A DNA stretch of 22,447 bases from an uncultured bacterium (GCA_905215725.1 CAJMRD010000032.1:1-22447); one strand, 5' to 3'. Counted from the stretch's first letter, positions 13,808 to 22,439 are shown. Made by a program: numbers and translations. Notes: a model not told the origin generated them from the letters alone.

Positions 13808-14917
13808 CTATAGATACGCACCGAGGTTGATGGCCGTGGCGTCGGTCTGGCTGCTTGCCTGGGTGCTGGCGCGTTCCAGTAGGAACGGACGTACCAGTTC
13901 TTGGCGGTTGATATCCTCGGCGGCGACTGCGGTGACGGTACGCACTGCGGAGCCGACACGGATATGCTTGATCTTTGCCTGGGCCTTGTTCTCGATTTGC
14001 TCCATCAGCAGTTGGACACCCTTGCGGCCAATCTCGTAGCCCGGGGGCGCTACCGTAGTGAGCGGGACCGATCCGCTCCAAGCGAGCGGGTTGCCGTCGC
14101 ATCCGGCCACGCGTACTTGCCCGGGGACAGAGATGCCCTTGTCGACCAGTGCCGAAACGACGCCCGAGGCCAACACATCGGTCAGGCCGACGACAAAATC
14201 GGGACGTTCGTCCGCGGGGCGCTCGGCGATTTGGGCACCGATGCCGTAGCCGTCGGCAGCGGTATTCCATTCGCCGGCGTCGATGACTTCGATCTTGATA
14301 TCGGGGTGCAGGGCGAGCGCCTTATGAATGCCAAGGACGCGCAGGGTGAGTTGCATAAATGCTGCTCGGCCGACGACGACAATATGGTGCGCGCCGCGGG
14401 CGATGGCAAGTTCGGCAATGATGCGACCCTGGGCCTCGTTGTCGGCCGCTACGTAGTAGCCGGGATCGGAGCAATGGATGTCCAGATGGACGATCGGCAC
14501 GGGCATCTTGGTCATGGCGGGGTGCCAGTCGGGGGATGCCATGGGCTGAACCATGACGCCGGACATCTGGGTGCCCATAAAGTAGCGCAGGTAATGATCC
14601 TCGAGAATATCGTCGTTATCGGCGTTGGCGATGAGCAAGTCGTAGCCGTGCTTGCGGGCCTCGTTGTGGGCGCCGCTGGCGATTTGGAGCGAAAAGCCGT
14701 GATCGAGACGGGGGAGCACCAGGCCAAAGGACTTGGTGGCGCCGCCCGCGAGCTGACGGGCGCTTTGGTTGGGCAGGTAGCCAAGGCGATTGATGGTCTC
14801 GTTGATGAGCTTGAGGGTCTCGGGGCGCAGCTTTTCGGGGTGGTTGAGCGCGTTGGAAACCGTGCCCAACGAAACCCCGGCCTCGCGCGCGACGTCGCTG
14901 ATTTTTACCTTTGCCAT
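13808..14917 (-). CDS. LacI/GalR-family transcriptional regulator
   Basis: 369 residues. An N-terminal LacI helix-turn-helix (VKISDVAREAGVSLGTVSNALN, about residues 4-24) is followed by the hinge helix region SARQLAGGATKSFGLVLP, then a periplasmic-binding-like effector domain. The start at 14917 gives the canonical MAKVKISDVA and follows AAAGGGG; the frame stays open upstream through the repeat region but lacks family similarity there. A C-terminal tail of about 25 residues beyond the usual end is Ser/Thr/Gln-rich. Effector and targets are unknown; no sugar operon is adjacent, while glmS is divergent from it 311 bp away. The 5' spacer carries repeat copy 3. Confidence 0.9.
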   Translation of the reverse strand: MAKVKISDVAREAGVSLGTVSNALNHPEKLRPETLKLINETINRLGYLPNQSARQLAGGATKSFGLVLPRLDHGFSLQIASGAHNEARKHGYDLLIANADNDDILEDHYLRYFMGTQMSGVMVQPMASPDWHPAMTKMPVPIVHLDIHCSDPGYYVAADNEAQGRIIAELAIARGAHHIVVVGRAAFMQLTLRVLGIHKALALHPDIKIEVIDAGEWNTAADGYGIGAQIAERPADERPDFVVGLTDVLASGVVSALVDKGISVPGQVRVAGCDGNPLAWSGSVPLTTVAPPGYEIGRKGVQLLMEQIENKAQAKIKHIRVGSAVRTVTAVAAEDINRQELVRPFLLERASTQASSQTDATAINLGAYL

Positions 14918-14966
14918 AGCGGCCCCTTTGATGCGTTTCAAGTACAAGCCAGATTGTAGCATCCCA

Positions 14967-15017
14967 AACCTACCAAAAAGGGACAGGTTTATTTTGGCAG
15001 GTTTATCTGGGGAAACG
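14967..15017 (-). repeat. Dispersed hairpin repeat, copy 3 (opposite orientation)
   Basis: Reverse complement of the other copies. On the minus strand it reads CGTTTCCCCAGATAAA, then CCTGCCAAAA pairing with TTTTGGTAGG (one G-T wobble). It lies in the LacI-glmS divergent spacer. Here the orientation places the hairpin-then-TTTAT side towards glmS. Confidence 0.9.
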
Positions 15018-15031
15018 CCGTTGCCAGCGCG

Positions 15032-15066
15032 ACCACCACGAAGGGGGCAGATACCTTTGTGGTGGT
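15032..15066. repeat. 13-bp hairpin next to repeat copy 3
   Basis: ACCACCACGAAGG (15032-15044) pairs with CCTTTGTGGTGGT (15054-15066), with one G-T wobble and a 9-nt loop. No T-run follows. It abuts copy 3, so it may be part of a larger composite repeat. Confidence 0.7.
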
Positions 15067-15093
15067 TTGGACCGGCTGGACGTGTGTGCATCG

Positions 15094-15119
15094 AGTGGTA
15101 TCTAAGTTGAGATACCACT
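15094..15119. promoter_or_regulatory. Operator-like inverted repeat upstream of glmS
   Basis: AGTGGTATCT (15094-15103) and AGATACCACT (15110-15119) form a perfect 10-bp dyad with a 6-nt centre, 110 bp before the glmS start. The outer half-sites AGTGGT/ACCACT resemble those of GntR/HutC-type amino-sugar regulators (DasR, NagR/YvoA), although the centre is longer than in those sites. A TACAAT -10-like hexamer lies downstream at 15149-15154, without a clear -35. Confidence 0.5.
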
Positions 15120-15228
15120 TCTGGTATATCAGCTTGCGTTTGCGTGAGTACAATACTCGAACGTTATGCGTCTCAGCGCCCCCTGTGCGTGGACGTTTTG
15201 CAGTCAAGCGGACGAAGGGATTTATCCT

Positions 15229-17076
<1,848 letters not shown>

Positions 17077-17100
17077 TTGGTTCCGCCGTTCTAGCGACTA

Positions 17101-17134
17101 AGGTCCGGCTCCGCATCAAGACGGAGCCGGACCT
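17101..17134 (+). terminator. Terminator hairpin after glmS
   Basis: AGGTCCGGCTCCG (17101-17113) pairs perfectly with CGGAGCCGGACCT (17122-17134) around an 8-nt loop. It is followed by TGTTGCATTT, a weak U-rich tail. It lies 24 bp after the glmS stop. Confidence 0.8.
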
Positions 17135-17143
17135 TGTTGCATT

Positions 17144-17190
17144 TGCCCAGATAAAATCTGCCAAAATGAACCTGTCCCTTTTTGGCAGGT
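17144..17190 (+). repeat. Dispersed hairpin repeat, copy 4, overlapping the GntR stop codon
   Basis: TGCCCAGATAAAA, then TCTGCCAAAA pairing with TTTTGGCAGG (one T-G wobble at the base). On the minus strand the GntR stop TAA shares its last A with this repeat, and the hairpin is followed by TTTTATCTGGG. Here it probably works as the GntR terminator. Confidence 0.85.
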
Positions 17191-17921
17191 TAGCGGAGCT
17201 TGCTGGTCTCGAAGTACTCGGGGAACTGGTCCAGAACCTCGGTTTGGTTGCGGAACATCATGTGCAGGTGCTTGCTGACCAAAAAGCTCGCTTCGATGGG
17301 GTCGCGACCGGCGATAGCGCGGCGAATCTGCTTGTGCTCGTTCACGATGTCCTGATTGTCGAGAACCTGCGTGGCGGCGCGCAGCCAGCGGAAGCGCTCC
17401 AGGTCGGCATTGGTCTCTTCGAGCCACGACCACACGGTGCTGCGACATGCGATGCTAAAAATCATGTGATGCATGAGGTTGTCGCTCAAAAAGAAGCCGA
17501 TGCGATCCTCCTCGGCCATGGCCTTTTCCTGCAGCACGATGGCGCGGTCGAGCTGCTCGATGCCGGCCGACGTGGCGCGCGCACAGCACTCCACAATCAC
17601 CTGCTTTTCCAGATGCTCGCGGATGTAACAGGCACTCTCGGCAAGGGTGAGGTTGATGGGCGAGACGTAGGTGCCGCTCTGGGGCACGGTGCGCACCAGG
17701 CCTTCCTGCGCCAAGCGAACCAAAGCCTCGCGCACGGGCGTGCGACCCATGTCCAGGTCATCGCAAAGCTGCTTGACGCCCAGCTTTTCGCCCGGCTTGT
17801 AGTCCAGGTAGACGATTTTGCGTCGAATGGTGTGGTAGGACTGGTCCTGTAGGCTCGTTTCCTGCTCGCCGACGTGCATCGATTCTTCCATAGCGCCTCG
17901 CAACTGTTCTATCAAACTCAT
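17190..17921 (-). CDS. GntR-family transcriptional regulator with FCD-type C-terminal domain
   Basis: 243 residues. The winged helix (about residues 25-90) shows LQDQSYHTIRRKIVYLDYKPGEKL, then VKQLCDDLDMGRTPVREALVRLAQEGLV and SGTYVSP, typical of FadR-subfamily GntR proteins. The all-helical FCD ligand domain (about 95-235) keeps the HHMIF-type His block and a late His. The first ATG (17921) lacks a clear ribosome site; ATG 17891 (MEESMHV) has GAGG just upstream and is a possible true start. It diverges from the YeiH-family gene and may regulate it (inference). The 163-bp spacer has a long-range dyad ATGCCGCGA/TCGCGGCAT (17938 and 17991). Confidence 0.9.
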   Translation of the reverse strand: MSLIEQLRGAMEESMHVGEQETSLQDQSYHTIRRKIVYLDYKPGEKLGVKQLCDDLDMGRTPVREALVRLAQEGLVRTVPQSGTYVSPINLTLAESACYIREHLEKQVIVECCARATSAGIEQLDRAIVLQEKAMAEEDRIGFFLSDNLMHHMIFSIACRSTVWSWLEETNADLERFRWLRAATQVLDNQDIVNEHKQIRRAIAGRDPIEASFLVSKHLHMMFRNQTEVLDQFPEYFETSKLR

Positions 17922-18084
17922 ATGTCAGTTGTTAATTATGCCGCGAATCAGCTCTCCGCGGTGGGTAATTCGGCTGTTGCCTGAGAACTATCGCGGCATC
18001 TTAGTCTGTGTTTGCGCAAGGCTGTGCTCAATGTTGCCGTATCATAAGCCGTCGCAAACGTGAAATAGAAAGAAGGAATCCCAT

Positions 18085-19119
18085 ATGCAACTGGCAAATA
18101 TCGTACGCGAGCGCTGGAAAGGCGTCTTGTTCTGCCTGATCATCGCCATTCCCGCGACGTTGCTCGGCAAACAGGTTGAGGTGGTCGGCGGTCCGGTATT
18201 CGCCATCCTCTTTGGCATGGTCCTGGCGCTCGTCTTTCCCAAGAATCGTCGCGAACAGCTCGCCGCCGGCGTCACCTATACGTCCAAAAAAGTCTTGCAG
18301 TACGCGGTTATCCTGCTTGGCTTTGGCATGAACCTCTCCCAGATTCTGTCCAAGGGCGCCCAGTCGCTGCCGATTATCGTGGCGACAATCTCGACCTCGC
18401 TTGTCATCGCCTTTGTGCTCTGCCGCGTCATGAACGTACCGGGCAAGATCGCGACGCTTGTGGGTGTGGGTTCGTCGATTTGCGGCGGTTCTGCCATCGC
18501 CGCGACCGCACCCGTCATCGATGCCGACGATCGCGAGATTGCCCAGGCCATCTCGGTCATCTTCCTGTTTAACGTTATCGCGGCGCTCGTGTTTCCGACG
18601 CTCGGCGGCATGCTCGGGCTGACCAACGAGGGCTTTGGCCTGTTTGCCGGCACCGCCATCAACGACACCTCGTCCGTAACGGCTGCGGCGAGCGCTTGGG
18701 ACAGCATGCATCCCGGCGCCAATGTGCTCGAGAGCGCCACGGTGGTCAAGCTCACCAGAACGCTGGCCATTATTCCCATCACGTTGGTCCTCGCATGCTG
18801 GCAGATGCATCTGGCGCGCAAGGCCGGCGGTGACGCCAAAAGCACGTTCTCGCTTAAACGCGCGTTTCCCATGTTCGTGCTGTTCTTTGTGCTGGCGAGC
18901 GTGATCACCACGGTGTTTCAGCTTCCCGTGTCCATCACGGCGCCCATCAAGGAGCTGTCGAAATTCTTTATTGTGATGGCCATGGCGGCTATTGGTTTTA
19001 ATACCGATATCGTTGAGCTGGTCAAAAAGGGCGGCAAGCCCATCGCGCTGGGCTTTTGCTGCTGGATTGGCATTGCGTGCATGAGTTTGGGAATGCAACA
19101 CGTACTGGGAATCTGGTAG
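18085..19119 (+). CDS. YeiH-family (UPF0324, putative sulfate/sulfonate exporter) membrane protein
   Basis: 344 residues with about ten hydrophobic membrane segments, the size of YeiH/UPF0324 proteins. Family hallmarks seen are LLGFGMNLSQI (about residues 76-86), GVGSSICGGSAIAATAPVI (about 131-149) and GTAINDTSSVTAAA (about 190-203). GAAGGAA lies upstream of ATG 18085. Members are annotated as putative sulfate exporters, but biochemical support is thin, so substrate remains open. It is divergent from the GntR regulator. Its stop codon is about 50 bp before the junction with foreign DNA at ~19168, so its own terminator may be lost. Confidence 0.88.
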   Translation: MQLANIVRERWKGVLFCLIIAIPATLLGKQVEVVGGPVFAILFGMVLALVFPKNRREQLAAGVTYTSKKVLQYAVILLGFGMNLSQILSKGAQSLPIIVATISTSLVIAFVLCRVMNVPGKIATLVGVGSSICGGSAIAATAPVIDADDREIAQAISVIFLFNVIAALVFPTLGGMLGLTNEGFGLFAGTAINDTSSVTAAASAWDSMHPGANVLESATVVKLTRTLAIIPITLVLACWQMHLARKAGGDAKSTFSLKRAFPMFVLFFVLASVITTVFQLPVSITAPIKELSKFFIVMAMAAIGFNTDIVELVKKGGKPIALGFCCWIGIACMSLGMQHVLGIW

Positions 19120-19167
19120 AGAAGCAGCTTGTTTGCGTGCTGCGTGCTGACCGGCTTCCTGGGCCGG

Positions 19168-19278
19168 ATAAGTCCCTGCTTCCAGTACAGCGTCCAAAGC
19201 CTTGGAAGGGACAGATTCCGATTTATAAGCCCGTACACTACGGCACATCTTGATAAGAGACAAAAAATTTTCCCCCAT
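19168..19278 (-). pseudogene. Nitroreductase-family gene, first ~37 codons only
   Basis: ATG 19278 follows GGAGGA at about 10 bp. The translation MGENFLSLIKMCRSVRAYKS continues through VLEAGTY, matching the N-terminus of nitroreductase-family flavoproteins (the R-S-V-R-x-Y FMN-binding block). Beyond the TAT codon at 19168 the family sequence (normally APTGRG...) is replaced by unrelated GC-rich chromosomal DNA, and the frame then runs antisense through yeiH without a stop. The gene is truncated at a DNA junction. It is preceded by its own promoter and a terminator-like hairpin. Confidence 0.7.
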
Positions 19279-19324
19279 ACAGATATAGTCCTCCATTCTG
19301 CTAATACTTCCGAGATACCGGCAA

Positions 19325-19363
19325 CAAAAAAGCCACACAACTATCACAAGATAGCTGTGTGGC
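19325..19363 (-). terminator. Intrinsic terminator/attenuator before the nitroreductase stump
   Basis: GCCACACA (19332-19339) and CTATC pair with GATAG and TGTGTGGC (19350-19363), with one mismatch and a 4-nt ACAA loop. On the minus strand it is followed by six T. It lies between the promoter at 19412-19440 and the start at 19278, so it could attenuate that transcript. Confidence 0.75.
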
Positions 19364-19411
19364 AAAAAGATGACCGAATCCGGAAAAGTCCACTAAAGTT
19401 TTGCGTTTATT

Positions 19412-19440
19412 ATTATAGCGAACTTGAAGGAGACTGTCAA
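19412..19440 (-). promoter_or_regulatory. Consensus sigma-70 promoter of leader copy 2
   Basis: On the minus strand: TTGACA (19440-19435), exactly 17 bp, TATAAT (19417-19412). Both hexamers are perfect consensus, which is unusual in this GC-rich window. It drives transcription towards the nitroreductase stump. Confidence 0.85.
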
Positions 19441-19505
19441 GCATCAATCATTACGGAATTGTGGCGGCTGTCTGTTGTTTTTTGTGTTACTTTATGGCAC
19501 ATGAG
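19438..19505 (-). repeat. Cargo leader, copy 2
   Basis: On the minus strand it begins CTCATGTGCCATAAAG (identical to copy 1 at 22312-22297), then AACAC, GACAGC, CCAC, ATTCC and TGCTTG in the same order and at nearly the same distances as copy 1. The final TTG is the start of the -35 box in both copies. It begins precisely where the intron reverse-transcriptase frame is broken. Confidence 0.8.
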
Positions 19506-19600
19506 AAATTCTGTCTGGTTTTGTACTCGTAGTGAGTGGGCATGTTCTCCCATTGGGAGGCCACCCACCAGTCCAATTCATTCAGTACGATATTGGATAG
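19505..19600 (-). pseudogene. Fragment of a group II intron reverse transcriptase
   Basis: About 32 codons reading LSNIVLNELDWWVASQWENM and onward to KTRQNF. The motif LSNI-LNELD follows the conserved QGG-LSP turn in group II intron (LtrA-type) reverse transcriptases just before the catalytic YADD region. Neither the upstream part nor the YADD motif is present. The fragment is joined in frame to the truncated B3/4 gene on one side and cut by leader copy 2 on the other. Identification rests on one motif block. Confidence 0.55.
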
Positions 19601-19819
19601 GATATTCAAGGCTCGGAATGCTTCTCGATATGGTAAAATATCCGGATCTTCCTTGACTTTTCTTCCCTCAAAACGCTGCATTGCAGCTTGGATACTTTCA
19701 TCTAAAAATTGTTCAATCTCTGGGTATGCGTTATTATTATCAATGCCTTTTGCCATAACAACACCAAAACAGGCACTCGGCAGTTCTTCAAAAATTTCTT
19801 TTTTAACAACGAATCTCAT
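19601..19819 (-). pseudogene. B3/4-domain protein, N-terminal ~73 codons
   Basis: ATG 19819 follows AAGGG at a good distance, 12 bp after the MerR stop, so this is the third gene of the MATE-MerR operon. The sequence CFGVVMAKGID and VKEDPDILPYREAFRAL matches B3/4-domain proteins (similar to the B3/B4 editing-like domain of phenylalanyl-tRNA synthetase beta), normally about 220 residues. Family similarity stops after about residue 73, where it is fused in frame to a reverse-transcriptase fragment; the combined frame of 110 codons ends at 19487. It is probably non-functional. Confidence 0.72.
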
Positions 19820-19831
19820 TTTATGCCCTTC

Positions 19832-20659
19832 TTATCTGCACTTGACCGGAATACATATTTCAGTCACAAATTTTTCACTGTCATTAGTAATGCCATAGTC
19901 TATGAGCGTGATTTCTCGCGAAAAACCAACAATCTGTATCTGTTCTTTTGTGATGTAGTCAAGGAGCTTTTCATAGTGCGCTGGAGCTTCTATATGACTG
20001 CCTCGAAAACGCAGCCGTACACAAAGTGTTTTGGGAAGAGTAATGGTTTCACCTGTATAAATGTCCTCTTGATCCAGTATTAGAAAAATGCTGTCATAAC
20101 GATTTACTTTTGATTGCTGCAAATGTTCCGCGGAAATGCCAAGTCCGACCTTTCCAAGAAATACAACGGCTTCGGCATCAGATTGATCCAGCTTTCTAAT
20201 CGGCACTTCCATATCATGAGAGCCATGTACTTTCAGTGGAGCGTCTACCCAAACAATGCGACAGGACGGAAGCTCTATTAAGGAAACGGTATCCAAAGGC
20301 ACACTTTGTGCGTCTCGCAGCCAATTTAAGCGGTGGTTAATCTTTTGTTCTATACGTTGTAATTCTTGTTGCTTTTTCAGGACTGCATGCTTTTGCTGTA
20401 ACAACTTTTCCTCAATACGGCTGATATCCTTATTTTTGAGAAAGTCCTCAATCTCGGCCAAAGGCATATCCAATGCCCGCAAATACCTGATTGTGTTGAG
20501 TACTTCAAATTGTTCGGTGCCATAGTAACGATAGCCAGAATCTGAGGAAATGTATTCTGGTGTAAGCAAACCGATATGTTCATAGTGCCGCAAACTACTA
20601 ACACTGATATGAAACAATTTTGACACTTCACCTATTGGGAAAAGATTTTTCCGATCCAT
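19832..20659 (-). CDS. MerR-family regulator with GyrI-like effector domain
   Basis: 275 residues. The N-terminal MerR DNA-binding domain (about 5-75) has FPIGEVSKLFHISVSSLRHY and the wing EYISSDSGYRYY. A long coiled coil follows (about 78-115, rich in Lys, Gln, Glu and Leu) that would dimerise it. The C-terminal part (about 120-275) resembles the GyrI-like/AraC effector-binding domain that senses drugs in BmrR-type regulators. It starts 3 bp after the MATE stop, using the GGAGGA in the last MATE codons as ribosome site, so the two genes are co-translated. It probably controls the MATE promoter at 22057-22087, which has the long MerR-type spacer. Confidence 0.9.
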   Translation of the reverse strand: MDRKNLFPIGEVSKLFHISVSSLRHYEHIGLLTPEYISSDSGYRYYGTEQFEVLNTIRYLRALDMPLAEIEDFLKNKDISRIEEKLLQQKHAVLKKQQELQRIEQKINHRLNWLRDAQSVPLDTVSLIELPSCRIVWVDAPLKVHGSHDMEVPIRKLDQSDAEAVVFLGKVGLGISAEHLQQSKVNRYDSIFLILDQEDIYTGETITLPKTLCVRLRFRGSHIEAPAHYEKLLDYITKEQIQIVGFSREITLIDYGITNDSEKFVTEICIPVKCR

Positions 20660-20662
20660 ATC

Positions 20663-22021
20663 TTACTCCTCCACCAGAACAAGCGTTGATTTGCGCCGTA
20701 TGACTCCAAAGGCGATTAGGCAGATCACGACCGATAGCAGTGAGCCTGCCGCGGTAGCCAGTCCCATTGGGAGAAGCGTTGCCGGGAATAATTTTGAGGT
20801 CACATAAACGCCAGGCACACGCATCAATACAATGGCGAGAATATTGTGTAAAAACGACAGGCCGGATTTCCTGCATGCGCAAAAAAAGCCGCTAAAACTA
20901 AAATGAATGCCAGCAAAAATACAGTCAAAAATGTAACCACGCAGATACTGGCCGCCGAAACGGACCACCGCCGCTCCGTCCGCAGTGCTGGGATCGGTGA
21001 ACAGCGAAACGATGCCTTCCGCTGTAAACTGGATCGCGATAGAAGCAAGCACGCCAAAGCCTGCGGCGAGCATCACCGCATAGCGCAGCGTTTGAATGGC
21101 CCGCTCCGGTTTGCCCGCACCGATATTTTGCGCTCCCAAGGCAGAAACGGTAGACAGCATAGAGGAGGGGACCAAAAAGAGAAAACTGATCACTTTCTCC
21201 ACAATCCCGACTGCCGCTGCGTCATTCAGTCCACGCTGATTGGCAATAATCGTGATAATAATAAAAGCAACTTGAATCAGGCCGTCCTGAAACGCAATCG
21301 GGATGCCGATCCCCAAAATTTTCCCCATGACCGCACGGCAAGGCTTGAAGTCGCTTTTTTTCAGAACGATGCTCCTGCGTTTCAAAATAACGGTAAGGGA
21401 AACAACTACACTGATTGCCTGAGAGAGAGTTGTACCAAGGGCTGCGCCCGCAGGCCCAAGGTGCAGCACACCCATAAAAAGATAGTCTAAAGCGATGTTG
21501 GCAGCACAGGCTGTGGCAATAAAGCACATCGGGCTTTTGCTGTCGCCCAACCCTCGAAAAATAGAACTGATAATGTTGTAGGATGTAATAAACGGAATCC
21601 CGATAAAGCAGATGGTCAAATAGGTGACCGTACCGCTCACCGCATCCGTTGGCGTAGACATGGCAACGACAATGGGATGAACAAGGGATAACAGGATGGC
21701 CGTAAGTGCAATGGAAACCACCAGAAACAATATTACCGTATTCCCGATGTTATGCGCTGCCTGTTTTCGATCTCCTGCCCCCACTGCCTGGCCGACGCTG
21801 ACGGTTGTTCCCATCGATAACCCTACAATCATAACCGTAAGCATGTGCATCACTTGTGAGCCGATAGAAACAGCGGTAGTACTGGCTACACCCTCGAACT
21901 GTCCGATGATAAATAGGTCAGCCATGCCATAGAGCGTTTGAAGAAAATACGAGAGCAGATACGGCAATGAGAATAATACAACATTTTTGAACACACTGCC
22001 GGTAGTAAGGTTCTTTTCCAT
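20663..22021 (-). CDS. MATE-family multidrug efflux transporter
   Basis: 452-residue membrane protein with about 12 hydrophobic segments and two MatE repeats (about 12-175 and 235-400). Typical sequence features are the N-terminal LPYLLSYFLQTLYGMADLFIIGQ, the GLGDSKSPM turn in the first half and GAQNIGAGKPERA in the second. MATE pumps expel cationic drugs and dyes using Na+ or H+. ATG 22021 follows AAGGA with 9-bp spacing. It is transcribed with the MerR regulator and a truncated B3/4 gene. Base composition and codons are far more AT-rich than the genes left of 19100, indicating another source genome. Confidence 0.93.
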   Translation of the reverse strand: MEKNLTTGSVFKNVVLFSLPYLLSYFLQTLYGMADLFIIGQFEGVASTTAVSIGSQVMHMLTVMIVGLSMGTTVSVGQAVGAGDRKQAAHNIGNTVILFLVVSIALTAILLSLVHPIVVAMSTPTDAVSGTVTYLTICFIGIPFITSYNIISSIFRGLGDSKSPMCFIATACAANIALDYLFMGVLHLGPAGAALGTTLSQAISVVVSLTVILKRRSIVLKKSDFKPCRAVMGKILGIGIPIAFQDGLIQVAFIIITIIANQRGLNDAAAVGIVEKVISFLFLVPSSMLSTVSALGAQNIGAGKPERAIQTLRYAVMLAAGFGVLASIAIQFTAEGIVSLFTDPSTADGAAVVRFGGQYLRGYIFDCIFAGIHFSFSGFFCACRKSGLSFLHNILAIVLMRVPGVYVTSKLFPATLLPMGLATAAGSLLSVVICLIAFGVIRRKSTLVLVEE

Positions 22022-22056
22022 ATTGCCTAATCCTTCTTTTTTGTTAAACTACCAAT

Positions 22057-22087
22057 ATTATAATATCTACAACAGATGTAGAGTCAA
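22057..22087 (-). promoter_or_regulatory. MerR-type promoter with 19-bp spacer and dyad operator
   Basis: On the minus strand: TTGACT (22087-22082), 19-bp spacer, TATAAT (22062-22057). The spacer holds the dyad TCTACA-N5-TGTAGA (22066-22082). An over-long spacer containing a dyad is the hallmark of MerR-activated promoters, where the bound regulator twists the DNA. It precedes the MATE-MerR operon by 35 bp. Confidence 0.8.
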
Positions 22088-22097
22088 GCGCTTTTTC

Positions 22098-22178
22098 TCA
22101 TTTTGTAGTACCGTTCAAATGACTTTTTGTAAGTTTATTTTTTTCACGCAAATTCTTGAGAATATCTCGTGTTTCCAT
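22098..22178 (-). pseudogene. XRE/Cro-type regulator, N-terminal ~18 codons
   Basis: ATG 22178 follows GGAGGG. The translation METRDILKNLREKNKLT matches the start of many Cro/CI-type helix-turn-helix repressors (normally followed by Q-x-x-L-A-x-x-L). After that it reads SHLNGTTK and stops. The DNA-recognition helices are missing, so it is a stump or an accidental leader peptide. It lies between the leader copy 1 promoter and the MATE promoter. Confidence 0.5.
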
Positions 22179-22210
22179 GTCTGTCCCTCCTAAGGAATAT
22201 GTTATTGTTT

Positions 22211-22240
22211 ATTATAAAACTGCAAACCTTATTTTAACAA
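22211..22240 (-). promoter_or_regulatory. Sigma-70-type promoter of leader copy 1
   Basis: On the minus strand: TTGTTA (22240-22235), 18-bp spacer, TATAAT (22216-22211). It occupies the same position in leader copy 1 as the consensus promoter in leader copy 2. Confidence 0.65.
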
Positions 22241-22312
22241 GCAACTCGCTGTTGCTATGGAATAGTGGATGCTGTCAATCAAATTCTTGCGTGTTTCTTT
22301 ATGGCACATGAG
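22238..22312 (-). repeat. Cargo leader, copy 1
   Basis: On the minus strand it begins CTCATGTGCCATAAAG. The 22 bp at 22291-22312 match 19484-19505 with one difference. AACAC, GACAGC, CCAC, ATTCC and TGCTTG follow in order, as in copy 2. It begins where the Maff-2 reading frame loses its family sequence and supplies the premature stop. Confidence 0.8.
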
Positions 22313-22439
22313 CATTGGAGCCCGGGTTATCCGAGCCGTAGCCCTCCAGCAGATTAACCACGCCCCACACGCCAAGGCCAGCACCGAGAGCAATAACGAG
22401 GGTCTGTAAAGTGTCGATTGCAGATGAGAAAAATGCCAT
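22299..22439 (-). pseudogene. Maff-2 family conjugative-element protein, truncated
   Basis: ATG 22439 begins MAFFSSAIDTLQTLVIALGA and continues GLGVWGVVNLLEGYGSDNPG, a near-exact fit to the N-terminus of Maff-2 family proteins. These are small membrane proteins encoded in the conjugation module of Tn1549/CTn-type integrative elements, normally about 70 residues. After PGS the family sequence (AKSQG-KQL type) is replaced by NAHVP and a stop inside leader copy 1. The gene has been interrupted by the adjoining cargo. Further conjugation genes would lie beyond the window end. Confidence 0.82.

Noticed and set aside
15120..15228. glmS ribozyme in the leader
   Set aside because: An AGCGCC occurs, but the ribozyme core that should follow and its pseudoknots are not visible, and the leader is too short after it.
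18028..19365. Single long minus-strand frame covering the nitroreductase stump and the antisense of yeiH
   Set aside because: Only the first ~37 codons after 19278 resemble a protein family; the rest is the shadow of yeiH.
22291..22312. The shared CTCATGTGCCATAAAG as the 5' end of a group II intron
   Set aside because: Group II introns start GUGYG; here it is GTGCC, and no domain V-like hairpin or full intron protein is seen. Kept only as an alternative to test.
19490..22312. The 16-bp direct repeats as simple attL/attR of one excisable element
   Set aside because: Beyond the copy at 19505-19490 the minus strand does not continue with the rest of the Maff-2 gene, as it should after a simple insertion; the similarity also extends past the 16 bp into both leaders, so paralogous leaders fit better.
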